Under the pieces are notes generated by a model. The model was not told where the DNA came from and did no database searches. It saw only the letters and a list, made by a program, of their open reading frames with translations. From Alphaproteobacteria bacterium (GTDB lineage Bacteria; Pseudomonadota; Alphaproteobacteria; Caedimonadales; UBA1908): a stretch of 64,000 nt of DNA. The stretch covers positions 1 to 64,000 of the forward strand of contig JACESU010000002.1 of the NCBI GenBank assembly GCA_013911655.1, written 5' to 3'. Position 1 is the first letter of the stretch; each line of letters opens with the position of its first letter. A program made the translations under genes and the position numbers. Shown piece by piece: positions 6,954 through 18,099 of this stretch.

Positions 6954-8942
6954 GTGTTCATAAAAAAAATCAGTTTATTTTTGTGTCTTACGATGGTCTC
7001 GACACTTTTTGCGATCATTGAAGAACGAGACAATCTTATCAAGTCGCCCATGCCTGGCTGTGTCAAAACAGTTTTTCTTAAAGAGCCAGGGACGTCCTTT
7101 AAAAAAGGAACACCTCTTTTTGTGCTTGAGTGCATGAAAATGCAGAACACGATTCGTGCTCCCAAAGACGGAGTGATTGGATTTCTTTTTGTGAAAGAAG
7201 GAGAAACCGTAAAGGCCGCTCAATCCTTGCTTGATTGCGCGGTAAAAAGTGACAAGGTCAGATCTCCTGATGTACCTTTGTTATCATCACCCCTTCAAAA
7301 CCGGGAAACGCCTCTTCAAGAAGAAATCTTAGAAGGTCCATTGCCAACCCTTTTTCATGTAGACGCGGTTAATAATAGCCAAAGAATAGAAAAGATCCCT
7401 TTTCAAGGCCCTCAAGACGCAGAGCATCATCAGGACATCCTAGATGCGGTGGTCCGTCCCCATGACCCAGGAGGCCCGAGTAGTGGGGCAGGCGCAGATG
7501 CGCCCTTAGGGCAAGAAACCGCCTTGTGCCAACTCCAACCACTATTGGTTGCGCCCGAGCTAGACGCACCGAAGCTTGTCGTTTTAGATCAACAAATTGC
7601 GCTGTCTTCTGGCATCAGAGTTTTGCCACAGGAGCTCGCCGTGGAGCAAGAGATCTTTGCGTCACAAAGCCCTTTACCTGTGCGGGAGGAACCTGCTCCT
7701 TTGATACAACGCCCCCCACACAGGGAAGAAATGCTGCCAACTCTTCTTGATGAGACTCCTCCTTTACAAAAATCCTGGCAAGAAGCCCCTCTAGTGCCAC
7801 AGATATTTAATCCTATGCCTCTTGAAAGGCCCTCCCTTCAAAAGGGAGTTGCGCCGCCTTTGGCACATGAGGTCGCGACTTTGGAGGCGATGCCTCTTCG
7901 TGAAAATATCTTTGAGGCACCTGTTTTAAGGCAAGAAATTGGAGCACCTGAAATCTTGAAACAAGAGAATACGCCGGTGTGGGCTGCGCCCATTCCCCCA
8001 ATATTACAAACGCCTCTCGGCGCAGAAGCACTGCCAGTGCCTCTTGAAGAGCGCCCTCTTATACAGGAGGTGAGGCAGGAAGCTCCTATACGTCCAAGCG
8101 TGTTTGACCGTGAGCTCGTTGGAAACGCACCGATACTCCTTCAAGAGGACGTTCCTTTTGTCCCAATGCAGGCGTTTGAACATATTCTGAAGGCGCCAGT
8201 ATTAACAAAAGAAATTGTAGGGCCTCACGTGCCAGAAGCCATAGAGAATCTGCTTGTTCAGGGTGAGAAACAAGAGAGCGTTCTTTCTACATTAAGAACG
8301 CTCTCTCCCCTTTCTTTCGAGGTTTCGGTGGTGCCAGAAAATGCTTTCTTAAGCATCTTAGAAGAAGGCTTAGTGGCTGCAAACTTTGAGCTCCCCTTAG
8401 AGGTCAAACAAAAGGGCGGCGACTTACAAAATGTGCTTTTGTTACAGCAAGAAGACGTTGGCCCAACGCGTGCTTCTTTCATGTCGACTCGACCACCTGT
8501 TTTCGGGCAAGACGCCTTCCAGCCGCCTCTTTGGGGCGGCGGGCATGGACGCGTGGCCGATCAAAACATATCCGTTTCCCCTAAGAGGTCGGCCGCATTT
8601 TTCCACGGAGTGACGGAGCGCGCGGTTGTTTTTCAAAGGACAGAAGGGGCTATCTTACGTGCGACTCATCAAAATAAGGCCCTTTTCTCCTCTCAAGAAA
8701 TTGACGAAATGAAAGGTGTCCTTGCACAGTCATGGCGTTCATTGAAAGACTTAGGGGTGACACCGCTAGGAATTTTATGCCTTGCGCTGGCGGGGCTTCT
8801 TGCCATGTTACCGTCTCCTATGGGTGTTGATTGGAGAGTGGTGGCAAGATCCCTTCGGGTCTCATACGCGTTGATGAAGATGCCTTCCTCTCTTCCCCCC
8901 TTAAAGAGCGTAAGGATCCCCCTTCACGCGGTGAATCGGTGA
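6954..8942 (+). CDS. Exported biotinyl/lipoyl-domain protein with long Pro/Glu/Leu region
   Basis: I favour GTG 6954, preceded by AAGGGGAAGAGTT. It yields a hydrophobic export or anchor segment (FIKKISLFLCLTMVSTLFA). Residues 28-97 are a biotinyl domain: SPMPGCVKTVFLKEPG, then VLECMKMQN with the modifiable Lys62, then IRAPKDGVIG and VKEGETV. ECMKMQN is close to the carboxylase EAMKMEN. Residues 100-600 are low complexity with recurring PLxxE/QE segments such as APVLRQEI, RPLIQEV and APVLTKEIV. A hydrophobic stretch (LGILCLALAGLLAML) lies near residue 615. A biotin carrier behind an export signal, with no carboxylase beside it, is odd. Biotinylation and topology are inferred. The repeat region may be a surface stalk. 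Confidence 0.7.
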   Translation: MFIKKISLFLCLTMVSTLFAIIEERDNLIKSPMPGCVKTVFLKEPGTSFKKGTPLFVLECMKMQNTIRAPKDGVIGFLFVKEGETVKAAQSLLDCAVKSDKVRSPDVPLLSSPLQNRETPLQEEILEGPLPTLFHVDAVNNSQRIEKIPFQGPQDAEHHQDILDAVVRPHDPGGPSSGAGADAPLGQETALCQLQPLLVAPELDAPKLVVLDQQIALSSGIRVLPQELAVEQEIFASQSPLPVREEPAPLIQRPPHREEMLPTLLDETPPLQKSWQEAPLVPQIFNPMPLERPSLQKGVAPPLAHEVATLEAMPLRENIFEAPVLRQEIGAPEILKQENTPVWAAPIPPILQTPLGAEALPVPLEERPLIQEVRQEAPIRPSVFDRELVGNAPILLQEDVPFVPMQAFEHILKAPVLTKEIVGPHVPEAIENLLVQGEKQESVLSTLRTLSPLSFEVSVVPENAFLSILEEGLVAANFELPLEVKQKGGDLQNVLLLQQEDVGPTRASFMSTRPPVFGQDAFQPPLWGGGHGRVADQNISVSPKRSAAFFHGVTERAVVFQRTEGAILRATHQNKALFSSQEIDEMKGVLAQSWRSLKDLGVTPLGILCLALAGLLAMLPSPMGVDWRVVARSLRVSYALMKMPSSLPPLKSVRIPLHAVNR

Positions 8943-9094
8943 ATTATCCCTTTGGATAAGAAAGGCTTATTTTTTCATTGCTTCAAAGGTGATGCCGCTA
9001 TATGATGAACTCCCATGTGTCGTGGTTTCCTGTGCCCTGAGCTTTTCTATGACAAATAGGACAAGTTCTTTGGTGTTATTTTTAGGATAAAAAA

Positions 9095-10366
9095 GTGACT
9101 TCCTCTTCAACGTCTTCCCCTTGGCTTGTGCGTGCCTTGGCCGTATGGGCATGTGGCGCTATTTTTTATTGTTATCAGTTTGCGCTGCGCGTCAGCCCAT
9201 CGGTGATGGCCGATAACCTCATGTGTGATTTCGGTGTACAAGGGTGCGCATTGGGGGCTTTGAGCGCTGCCTATTATTACGCCTATGCATCCCTGCAGAT
9301 TCCTGTGGGTATGGCCCTTGACCGGATCGGCGCCAGAAAAATTGTCGCAACCTCGATCTTTCTTTGCGCTCTTGGATGCCTTGCATTTTCAGGGGCATCA
9401 AGCGTCTTTATGGCCTCTCTTGGCAGGTTTTTGATGGGAGCTGGCTCTGCGTGCGCCTTTATTGGATCTATCAAACTTATCACATTATGGTTCCCCCAAA
9501 GGCATGTGGCCTTGATGGTGGGGCTTACCATGATGCTTGGCACTTTTGGTGCCACTTTTGGCGTTGTACTCCTTCCCCGTTTTTTCGATGCCATGGGGTG
9601 GCGTTATTCCATGATTCTGTTGGGGACGGCAGGTGCTTTCCTCAGTATTTTTAGCTGGTTCCTTTTACAAAAGAAAAAAGAAAATCAATCAGTCTACGAG
9701 AAGAAAGAACCTCAAAAAATTGGAGCAGGCCTTATGCTTGCAGTGCGCACGCCCCAGATCTGGTGCCTTGCCCTTTTTGGATGCCTCATGTACGTGCCTC
9801 TTTCAGCTTTTGGTGACCTATGGGGGGTGCCGTTCCTCACCCGCGTTTATGGTCTTGGGAAAAGTGAGGCAGGGCTTTTTATTAGCACCCTTTATTGCGG
9901 CGTTGCTGTTGGCAGCCTTGTGGTCTCGGCGCTCTCTGACCGCCTGAAAGCCAGACGCCCCCTTATGCGGGCTGGTGCGTTTATGGCTCTTCTTTGTTAC
10001 GTGATTATTGTGATGGTACCTGTTCCAGGCACGGTCATGATGATCCTTCTTTTTGTGGCAGGTTTTGCTTTTGGCGGCCAGCTTCTGTGCTTTACAGCTG
10101 TGACAGAAACGTTGCCGCTGTGGGCAAGCGGCGTGGGTGTGGGTGTCACGAACATGACCATTATGATGAGCGGCGTTATTTTTGAGCCCCTGGTAGGTCA
10201 AATCCTTGATATGCTTTGGGACGGAGCCACACAAGAGGGAAGCCCTCTTTACGCCATCGAGCATTTTCGTACGGCTCTTTTGCCTGTGGCCCTTTCTGTC
10301 GGCGGGGCCTTCCTTTTAACGTTCTTTATCCGGGAAACCCATCCCGATCACAAAAAAGCCTCTTAA
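9095..10366 (+). CDS. MFS transporter
   Basis: A 423-residue major facilitator with about twelve hydrophobic segments. The loop 2-3 signature is present as GMALDRIGARKIV, after a Q-I-P-V-G in segment 2. SALSDRLKARRP is the matching motif in the second half. The start is GTG with AGGA eight bases before it. The N-terminal FYCYQFALRVSPSVMADNL resembles the anion/sugar-phosphate porter-like MFS proteins common in intracellular bacteria, but the substrate is not predictable. It converges on the LD-carboxypeptidase gene with a four-base overlap. Confidence 0.85.
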   Translation: MTSSSTSSPWLVRALAVWACGAIFYCYQFALRVSPSVMADNLMCDFGVQGCALGALSAAYYYAYASLQIPVGMALDRIGARKIVATSIFLCALGCLAFSGASSVFMASLGRFLMGAGSACAFIGSIKLITLWFPQRHVALMVGLTMMLGTFGATFGVVLLPRFFDAMGWRYSMILLGTAGAFLSIFSWFLLQKKKENQSVYEKKEPQKIGAGLMLAVRTPQIWCLALFGCLMYVPLSAFGDLWGVPFLTRVYGLGKSEAGLFISTLYCGVAVGSLVVSALSDRLKARRPLMRAGAFMALLCYVIIVMVPVPGTVMMILLFVAGFAFGGQLLCFTAVTETLPLWASGVGVGVTNMTIMMSGVIFEPLVGQILDMLWDGATQEGSPLYAIEHFRTALLPVALSVGGAFLLTFFIRETHPDHKKAS

Positions 10367-11289
10367 AGAAAGGTCAGGGTGCCCCGTTCTAGGTGCACGT
10401 CTTTCCCAATCCAAAGGGGCAGGTTCCGGGGTCCGTGCCCCACGCCTGTCCCTTTAAAAACGGGGCAATCAAGCGTGGCCCCAAAAGTCGAAAGCATCTC
10501 TGGATACAGGGTATGATGCTTTTCTTCCACGGCCGTGTTGTAGGTAAAATCAAAAAAGATAAGACCGGCACACCCTTTAAAAAGGCCGGCTTGTTGAAGA
10601 TGCGTAAGACGCTCGAGGGTTCGGTAGGGTTTTTCATCCACGTCCTCAACAAAAACAAGACGGTCTGTGGTATCAATCTGCCAAGGGGTCCCGATACTAG
10701 ATTGCAAAAGAGAGAGGTTCCCACCAGTAAGAGCGCCCGTAATCTTTGAGGCCGTGCGCGCCTTCGCGTTCAAAGGCGTGATCCCTGAAAGAGGGGCTGG
10801 CAAAGGACAGGTAAAAAGAACGTGCTTTAACGCGTCTAAGGTCGGTGCGTCCTCAAAATCTGTTAAATGCTTAAGGGTAGAGGCATGTAGCGAAGTCCAA
10901 CCCCATTTTTGATTGAAAAAGAGATGGAGAAACGTCGCGTCACTAAAACCTATAAAAAGTTTTTGGGGTGGGGGCGCCCAGGTCAAAAGATAAGGCAGAA
11001 GACTTGTGGCGCCTGATCCCCCGCGTAGGCACCACACGGCCGCGCTATCCGGGGCCGTGTGGGCGCGTAAAAGACACTGTGCCCGTGCGTTGGATGTATT
11101 CGAGAAAAAAATATCGTCCCCAAAGGTTTCATCATGAATACGGCCCGTAAGCCCCCAGGATGACAAAAGATCAAGGCACTTTTTTATAATGTCGGGGTCG
11201 GCACCGCTGCTGGGGGCCACCACATCCACGACATCACCTGGCCTAAGAAGAGGCACGCCGCTTATCCCTATTTCAACAGCCTGCGACAC
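10363..11289 (-). CDS. ldcA: LD-carboxypeptidase (peptidase family S66)
   Basis: The enzyme removes the terminal D-alanine from murein tetrapeptides during peptidoglycan recycling in the cytoplasm. The family's N-terminal RPGDVVDVVAPSSG is followed by CLRGGSGATSLLPYL and by the nucleophile motif GFSDAT. GGNLSLLQSSIGTP, the glutamate region VFVEDVDEKPYRTLERL and the C-terminal catalytic histidine in GVGHGPRNLPLWIG complete the Ser-Glu-His set. Length of 308 residues is normal. The listed start is GTG inside the atpC end (22-base overlap). GTG at 11256, preceded by AGGGATA, is a good alternative. It is the last gene of the ATP synthase transcription unit. Confidence 0.87.
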   Translation of the reverse strand: MSQAVEIGISGVPLLRPGDVVDVVAPSSGADPDIIKKCLDLLSSWGLTGRIHDETFGDDIFFSNTSNARAQCLLRAHTAPDSAAVWCLRGGSGATSLLPYLLTWAPPPQKLFIGFSDATFLHLFFNQKWGWTSLHASTLKHLTDFEDAPTLDALKHVLFTCPLPAPLSGITPLNAKARTASKITGALTGGNLSLLQSSIGTPWQIDTTDRLVFVEDVDEKPYRTLERLTHLQQAGLFKGCAGLIFFDFTYNTAVEEKHHTLYPEMLSTFGATLDCPVFKGTGVGHGPRNLPLWIGKDVHLERGTLTFL

Positions 11290-11681
11290 AGGTCGCGCTT
11301 GATCATGGCAAGCTCTAGATCTTTATTAAGGGCCACTTTTTCATCTTCGTCTCGCACGATCTTAAGTTCATCCCGGGCGTCGCGAATCTGCGCTTCAATG
11401 GCCTCGATATCCATATCCTTTAAAAAAATGCATTCAGGCGACAAAACCGTGCAACCCTTTTCGTTAACGTTGGCAAAGCCTCCTGAAACAAAAATGCGCC
11501 GCTGGATGTCTTGACCTTTATAGATATCAATAAGCCCCGGGCGCAGGATTGTAATGGTTGCCGCATGATGGGGCAGGATCCCCATGTCCCCCTCTTCGCC
11601 CGGAATCACGACCATCTCGACTTGCGTCGAGATAAGAAGCTCTTCGGGTGAGACCAAATTAAAGGCAAGAGTGGTGGCCAT
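11268..11681 (-). CDS. atpC: ATP synthase F1 epsilon subunit
   Basis: The 137-residue central-stalk subunit couples rotor movement to the catalytic head and restrains ATP hydrolysis. The beta-sandwich shows FNLVSPEELLISTQVEMVVIPGEEGDMGILPHH split over two lines of the fold, followed by ILRPGLIDIY and the FVSGGFANV strand. The C-terminal helical hairpin has the usual alternating charges. It is 11 bases downstream of atpD, in the standard alphaproteobacterial position. Confidence 0.95.
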   Translation of the reverse strand: MATTLAFNLVSPEELLISTQVEMVVIPGEEGDMGILPHHAATITILRPGLIDIYKGQDIQRRIFVSGGFANVNEKGCTVLSPECIFLKDMDIEAIEAQIRDARDELKIVRDEDEKVALNKDLELAMIKRDLCRRLLK

Positions 11682-11692
11682 GGGGGTTCTCC

Positions 11693-13144
<1,452 letters not shown>

Positions 13145-13151
13145 TCAGTCC

Positions 13152-14039
13152 CTAGATGGCTTCTGCCCCTGCAATAATTTCCACAAGCTCGCGCGTAATG
13201 TTAGCTTGACGCGTGCGGTTGATGATCAGATCCAAAGAATGGATCATGTCGCCGGCGTTACGCGTCGCCCCGTCCATGGCCGTCATACGCGCCCCTTGCT
13301 CGCTTGCCGCATTCTCCAAAAAGGCGCGGTAAAGTTGCACGCACAAATTTTCGGGGATCAGTTTTTTCAGGACCATTTCTTGATCTGGTTCGTACTCGTA
13401 AATAGACGAAAGAGCTGACTTTTCAGAAGAAGTGTCTTTTAAATCCTCATCCAAAGGAGTGAAGGGAATCAAAGACAGGTGGCGTGGTTCATAGGCGAGG
13501 GCCGACAGAAACTTATTGTAATAAAGGGTGCAGCACTCAATCTCTTTGTGCTCGAACAAGGAAATAACGCGCTTGGCCAGACGCTCGGCGTCGGCGTAAA
13601 CAGGTTTGTCATGGGCGTCGTAGGTTTCAAGAATATTGGCACCGTATTCTTGTTTGAGTTGATCGCGGCCACGTTTGCCGACACAGATGATTTTGACTTG
13701 CTTTCCTTGACGCAGAAGAGAGGAAATTTTGCGTTTGGCTTCTTTGACGATGTGCGAATTAAAGCCACCGCAAAGGCCGCGGTTAGAGGTCGCCACAATG
13801 ATAAGATGCACGTCATCTTGAGAATGACCTGCAAGAAGAGGAGGAATATCATTTTTTGCGTTGGCCTCAAGCAAATCTTTTAGCATCTTGGACATCAGTT
13901 GCACATAAGGGCGCGCGTCCTGGGCGCGTTTTTGAGCTCGCCGAAGCTTGGCGGCGGCAATCATCTTCATGGCGGCCGTTATTTTTTTGGTCGCTTGGAC
14001 GGTTTTTTTACGTGCCCGCAAATCTCTTAGATTGGCCAT
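13152..14039 (-). CDS. atpG: ATP synthase F1 gamma subunit
   Basis: The 295-residue rotor shaft of F1. The N-terminal helix has the family pattern LRDLRARKKTVQATKKITAA followed by MKMIAAAKLRRAQ. The Rossmann-like middle has TSNRGLCGGFN, and the C-terminal helix holds ARMTAMDGATRNAGDMI and LNRTRQANITREL-type sequence (here INRTRQANITRELVEI). It is 12 bases downstream of atpA. A charged insert (LDEDLKDTSSEKSALSS) near residue 200 is typical of alphaproteobacterial gamma. Confidence 0.97.
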   Translation of the reverse strand: MANLRDLRARKKTVQATKKITAAMKMIAAAKLRRAQKRAQDARPYVQLMSKMLKDLLEANAKNDIPPLLAGHSQDDVHLIIVATSNRGLCGGFNSHIVKEAKRKISSLLRQGKQVKIICVGKRGRDQLKQEYGANILETYDAHDKPVYADAERLAKRVISLFEHKEIECCTLYYNKFLSALAYEPRHLSLIPFTPLDEDLKDTSSEKSALSSIYEYEPDQEMVLKKLIPENLCVQLYRAFLENAASEQGARMTAMDGATRNAGDMIHSLDLIINRTRQANITRELVEIIAGAEAI

Positions 14040-14051
14040 GGGCCCTCTCCT

Positions 14052-15581
14052 TTATGCAAACACGCCCACAAAGTGCGTCAAAAACTCACTAAGTTCCTTT
14101 TCCATATGCTCACTTAGGGCGCCTTTTTCGCGAATGCTCTTGATAATCTCGGGTTTACTTTTATCAAGGCCAGCGAGAAGTTCGTCCCCAAAGCGTGCTA
14201 CTTGAGAGATTTCGATTTTATCAAGATAGCCTCTCACTCCTGCAAAGATCAGGATGACTTGGTGGGTCAGCTCAACGGGCGCAAATTGGGGTTGCTTGAG
14301 AAGCTCTGTCAGGCGCTCACCGCGGGCGAGAAGGCGCTGGGTGGAGGCGTCCAAATCCGAGGCAAACTGGGCAAAGGAGGCCATCTCACGGAACTGGGCA
14401 AGTTCAAGCTTGATGCGTCCAGCCACTTGTTTCATGGCTTTGACCTGGGCGGCTGATCCCACACGGCTAACCGAAAGACCAACGTTAATGGCGGGGCGCA
14501 CCCCCTTGTAAAAGAGATCTGTTTCTAAAAAGATCTGCCCATCCGTAATGGAAATGACGTTGGTAGGAATATAGGCCGAGACGTCACCCGCCTGGGTTTC
14601 CACGATGGGAAGGGCTGTGAGCGACCCGCCGCCGTGGGAGTCTGCCATTTTAGCCGCGCGCTCGAGCAAACGTGAGTGCAAATAAAAGACGTCACCCGGA
14701 TACGCCTCACGTCCGGGAGGACGGCGCAGCAGCAATGACATTTGGCGGTAGGCCACCGCGTGCTTGGACAGGTCATCATAGATAATCAGCGCATGCATGC
14801 CGTTATCACGGAAATACTCGCCCATGGTACATCCGGTATAGGGTGCGAGGAACTGCAAGGGTGCCGGGTCCGAGGCAGTCGCACAGACAACAGTCGTATA
14901 TTCCATGGCGCCGTGATCTTCGAGGGTTTTTACAAGGCGCGCCACCGACGAACGTTTTTGCCCGATGGCGACATAGATACAGTAAAGCTTTTTAGACTCG
15001 TCATTGCCGGCATTAATTTTCTTTTGATTCAGAATCGTATCAAGGGCAATGGTGGTCTTACCTGTTTGACGGTCTCCGATAATCAGCTCGCGCTGGCCCC
15101 GCCCAATGGGCACAAGGGTGTCAATGGCTTTGATACCGGTTTGCATGGGCTCACACACCGATTGGCGCGGCATAATGCCGGGGGCTTTGACCTCGACCCG
15201 TGCGCGTTCTACATTTTGCAGGGGACCTTTACCATCAATGGGATTACCAAGGGCGTCCACGACGCGCCCCAAAAGACCTTTACCGCGAGGCACGTCTACA
15301 ATCTGGCCTGTACGCTTGACCATGTCGCCTTCACGAATCTGTGTATCAGCGCCAAAAATCACAGCGCCCACATTGTCTTCTTCAAGGTTCAAAGCCATCC
15401 CCGTAATGTCACCAGGAAAAGAAAGAAGCTCGCCTGCTTGAACGCGTTCAAGGCCATAAATACGGGCAATCCCGTCACCAACCTCAAGAACTTGACCTAC
15501 TTCGGCGAATTGGGTTTGTACATTAAAATTGGCAATTTGTTCTTTTAAAATGGAGGAAATTTCTGCTGCACGAAGTTCCAT
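14052..15581 (-). CDS. atpA: ATP synthase F1 alpha subunit
   Basis: Non-catalytic nucleotide-binding subunit alternating with beta in the F1 hexamer. The start [16 protein letters not shown], the [19 protein letters not shown] turn, Walker [10 protein letters not shown] near residue 170 and the signature [17 protein letters not shown] near residue 365 are all seen. At 509 residues the length is standard. The gap to atpH is four bases, so the two are coupled. Confidence 0.98.
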   Translation of the reverse strand: MELRAAEISSILKEQIANFNVQTQFAEVGQVLEVGDGIARIYGLERVQAGELLSFPGDITGMALNLEEDNVGAVIFGADTQIREGDMVKRTGQIVDVPRGKGLLGRVVDALGNPIDGKGPLQNVERARVEVKAPGIMPRQSVCEPMQTGIKAIDTLVPIGRGQRELIIGDRQTGKTTIALDTILNQKKINAGNDESKKLYCIYVAIGQKRSSVARLVKTLEDHGAMEYTTVVCATASDPAPLQFLAPYTGCTMGEYFRDNGMHALIIYDDLSKHAVAYRQMSLLLRRPPGREAYPGDVFYLHSRLLERAAKMADSHGGGSLTALPIVETQAGDVSAYIPTNVISITDGQIFLETDLFYKGVRPAINVGLSVSRVGSAAQVKAMKQVAGRIKLELAQFREMASFAQFASDLDASTQRLLARGERLTELLKQPQFAPVELTHQVILIFAGVRGYLDKIEISQVARFGDELLAGLDKSKPEIIKSIREKGALSEHMEKELSEFLTHFVGVFA

Positions 15582-15585
15582 TTCT

Positions 15586-16119
15586 TTATCCCTTCAGTCT
15601 TTTTTGAATCATCGAAAGTTGCGTATCAAGAGAGCTGTCCATCAGGTAAGAGCCGACCCGTAACACCATACCCCCCAAAAGTTTGTTGTTGACGGCTGTG
15701 CGAAGTTGCACACGTCCTTGGAGCTTTTTTGAGAGCACGTCTTCGAGCTGCGTGATGTGGGCACGGGTGAGAGGTTTTGCGGACTCGACGTCGCCTCGAA
15801 TGAGGCCAAGTCTCTTGTCAATCTGGCGTCCAAAGGCCTTGAGGATCTCAGGCACAAAGCGCAGTCGCCGTTTGTCGGCCAAAAGTTTTAAAAAAGAAGT
15901 CGTCAGGGGGTGAAAATCAGCCTGTTGGCAGATGATTTCAAGGGCGCTTGCGGCCTGACGTTTAGAAATTAGAGGATTTTTTGCCATTTCAAGAAGATCA
16001 GTCATTTCCACAAAGATGTTTCCAAACTGACGCAAGTCTTCCCAGACTTGTTCGGCCACACCCTGGGTATCGCTTAGCTCATAGAGAGCCTTCGTATAAC
16101 GGCGTACCACAACGCTCAT
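15586..16119 (-). CDS. atpH: ATP synthase F1 delta subunit
   Basis: The 177-residue subunit joins F1 to the peripheral stalk. The family signature is visible in [17 protein letters not shown] at the N-terminus and in the C-terminal [34 protein letters not shown] precedes the ATG, a very strong ribosome binding site for the first gene of the operon. The b and c subunit genes are not adjacent, as usual in alphaproteobacteria where F1 and Fo operons are split. Confidence 0.95.
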   Translation of the reverse strand: MSVVVRRYTKALYELSDTQGVAEQVWEDLRQFGNIFVEMTDLLEMAKNPLISKRQAASALEIICQQADFHPLTTSFLKLLADKRRLRFVPEILKAFGRQIDKRLGLIRGDVESAKPLTRAHITQLEDVLSKKLQGRVQLRTAVNNKLLGGMVLRVGSYLMDSSLDTQLSMIQKRLKG

Positions 16120-16425
16120 GGCTCTCCTCCTTTCTTAATTAATCTGGACGTACTCTAGCACATTTATTTCCCCATTATGAGTGAGTTGTACACAAAGAAA
16201 AGCGTGCTCGCAAGGGGGGCTCTTTTTTATGATAAGAAAAAAAGAATTGAACGGGGGACTGGGGGTCTATTCGGTGGCGATAATGGGCGAGCGTCCTTCT
16301 TCTAGGGGGGGCGAATGGTGTTTGCCCCCGTCGTGTCTGTGCATAAAGGATGTTGTTTGTCTTAAAATTCGTCATGATACAGTGTTGATGATTTAAAAAT
16401 GCCATTCCTCATAGGATATCGTCAA
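16120..16425. other. Region upstream of the ATP synthase operon
   Basis: This gap should hold the atpHAGDC promoter on the minus strand. I see no clear -35/-10 pair. Frames on both strands exist but have no ribosome binding site and no protein-like composition. Short G and C runs (GGGGGGCT, CTAGGGGGGGCG) are unusual but form no obvious hairpin. Confidence 0.35.
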
Positions 16426-16704
16426 TCAAGAAAAATCCCAAGCTTTGCTCACTTGGAGCCCGTGACGTTTCCTTTGGTATCTGACGCAAATGTTCCAGTT
16501 GGTGAGAGCGTTGGCGATGCCTAACTTTTGTACAACGGTTTTGGGGTAGGCCGGATATGTCCGCAAAGGCCCTTCTTGGTCGCGTGCTGCTTTTATTTTG
16601 GTTTGAAGGTTTGCGGCGTCGTCCAGCGCTAAAAGATGCGTGAGCGCAGATTCAGGAAGATAAACCGTGAAGGCAAAACCTCCTTTTTCAGAAAGCACGA
16701 TCAT
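16426..16704 (-). CDS. Hypothetical protein, 92 residues
   Basis: A compact basic protein starting MIVLSEKGGFAFTVYLPES, with a helical middle (HLLALDDAANLQTKIKAARD) and a C-terminal part (TVVQKLGIANALTNWN) of mixed character. Composition is protein-like, but the ribosome binding site is poor. I recognise no family. The upstream side has an inverted repeat, CGTTC-TAGC-GAACG. It may be a decayed or orphan gene. Confidence 0.4.
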   Translation of the reverse strand: MIVLSEKGGFAFTVYLPESALTHLLALDDAANLQTKIKAARDQEGPLRTYPAYPKTVVQKLGIANALTNWNICVRYQRKRHGLQVSKAWDFS

Positions 16705-17008
16705 ATTAACGAGCGGCCGTTCTAGCGAACGCGCAAAGGTCTCTCAATCAAATCTTTTTTTCTAAAAACATCAAAAAAACACAAGAATGCGAAAAAGTAT
16801 TGCTGCTTTTGTACAGTGTGCTTCCAAGACTATTTTAAGGAGAGCGTCACTTTTGAAAAGGTGTTTTATTTTTTTATACGATCAGGGTATCCGTAAAGAT
16901 AAAATAAGTAATATTTTTCCATATCAATAATGAGTTACTTTAATTGTTTTTCTTTTTTTGTAAAAAATGATTTTTTTATATCACAATCAATATAAGAAAG
17001 TTTTTTGA
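16705..17008. other. AT-rich gap upstream of cytochrome b561
   Basis: AT-rich DNA that presumably holds the promoter of the cytochrome gene. I see no intact gene and no convincing promoter pair. Runs of A and T are frequent. Confidence 0.35.
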
Positions 17009-17611
17009 GTGCTGAAGATGTTTATACACAGACAAACACTCGCTCAGTTTAGTCATCTTTCCATAACGCTTCATTGGATTATTGCTGGATCTATGATGGG
17101 ATCCATGGCCATCCAATATTATGCTGTTTATTTTGCCGAGGAAGCCGTGAAGGCGGTGCTTTTCATGACACATCGTTCTTTGGGGCTCCTCTCGTTTGGA
17201 TTATCTGTTTTTTTTGTCTTGCTAAAAAGCGTTGATAGACGACCTCCCGTAAGGGACGTACCTCAGTCTGCTATGGGGGTTTACAAAATCGTCAAATACT
17301 CTCTTTTTGCACTTCCAAGTCTTTTGTTTATTTCTGGATGGCTTATTTTTGATCTAAAGGACAAAGATTTTTACTTTTTCGGACATCTTATTCACGCACC
17401 AGATATATGCGCAAAAAATCTATTTGCCAGTGCAGAAGCGCGACTTCATCATAAACTCCTCTCGGCGTATGCTGTTGTCATTCTTGTTGGCCACGCAGGA
17501 GCTGCCTTTTTCCATCATTTTATTGTAAAAGACAAAACCTTATGGCGAATGCTGCCGTTAAGAGTGTTGTTGCCTAAGACACGTAAAGGCGACGTTTTTT
17601 CAAAAGACTGA
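17009..17611 (+). CDS. Cytochrome b561 family protein
   Basis: A four-helix inner-membrane haem protein of the prokaryotic cytochrome b561/CybB type, which passes electrons between quinol and periplasmic or soluble acceptors. Haem-ligand histidines fit the family: ITLHWIIAG in helix 1, TH-RSLG before helix 2, LHHKLLSAYAV in helix 4 and GHAGAAFFHHFI. The middle segment KYSLFALPSLLFISGW is helix 3. Length of 197-200 residues is typical. The start may be GTG 17009 or ATG 17018; neither has a strong ribosome binding site. Confidence 0.82.
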   Translation: MLKMFIHRQTLAQFSHLSITLHWIIAGSMMGSMAIQYYAVYFAEEAVKAVLFMTHRSLGLLSFGLSVFFVLLKSVDRRPPVRDVPQSAMGVYKIVKYSLFALPSLLFISGWLIFDLKDKDFYFFGHLIHAPDICAKNLFASAEARLHHKLLSAYAVVILVGHAGAAFFHHFIVKDKTLWRMLPLRVLLPKTRKGDVFSKD

Positions 17612-17745
17612 CTTCTTAAATTTGTTAACAATTTCCTACCAAGAGACCTCGTCGTATGCAGAAAATTTCTTATTCATTAAAGGGGAAGCAATAAAATTGT
17701 CCTTCAATAAATGTGGCAGATTTTAGGGTATCCGGCACTGTTCCC

Positions 17746-18099
17746 ATGAAGAGCATCATTTCTGTGTGCATCTCATTTTTCATTATGTGCGCGCTTGTTG
17801 GAACCCTTTGTGTTGTCGCGGTTTTGCCAGAAGACGAGGCGCCAGGCAGCGCTCCTCAATATGCGGTGCTTTTTGCCCCCGGCACAACACGTGCGCAAGC
17901 GCTGTTTCATGTTGTGCAGGCCGGAGGTCTGCCCCTTAGGGGAAGTGCATTTGATTTTATCATGATCGCAGTCACGAACAATCCTGATTTTCAACAAGAG
18001 ATTGTTTATCAAGGCGCCATTGCCGTGTTTTCTCCTTTCATCAAAGGAGGGTGTTTTTTTGATGGTAAAACCGTTTTTAGTAAAGGAAACTTTTCATGA
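17746..18099 (+). CDS. Small membrane-anchored hypothetical protein
   Basis: I choose ATG 17746, which puts a hydrophobic segment at the N-terminus ([18 protein letters not shown]). An open frame continues 33 bases upstream without a better site. The soluble part of about 90 residues contains [18 protein letters not shown], reminiscent of small anchored proteins found beside chemotaxis receptors in alphaproteobacteria. No function is known to me. Its stop overlaps the receptor start by four bases (ATGA), so the two are made together, and a link to sensing or signalling is inferred from that only. Confidence 0.65.
   Translation: MKSIISVCISFFIMCALVGTLCVVAVLPEDEAPGSAPQYAVLFAPGTTRAQALFHVVQAGGLPLRGSAFDFIMIAVTNNPDFQQEIVYQGAIAVFSPFIKGGCFFDGKTVFSKGNFS

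Noticed and set aside
8967-9152. A small minus-strand gene with a plausible helical C-terminus
   Set aside because: Its only ATG lies inside the MFS gene and lacks a ribosome site; composition alone is not enough.
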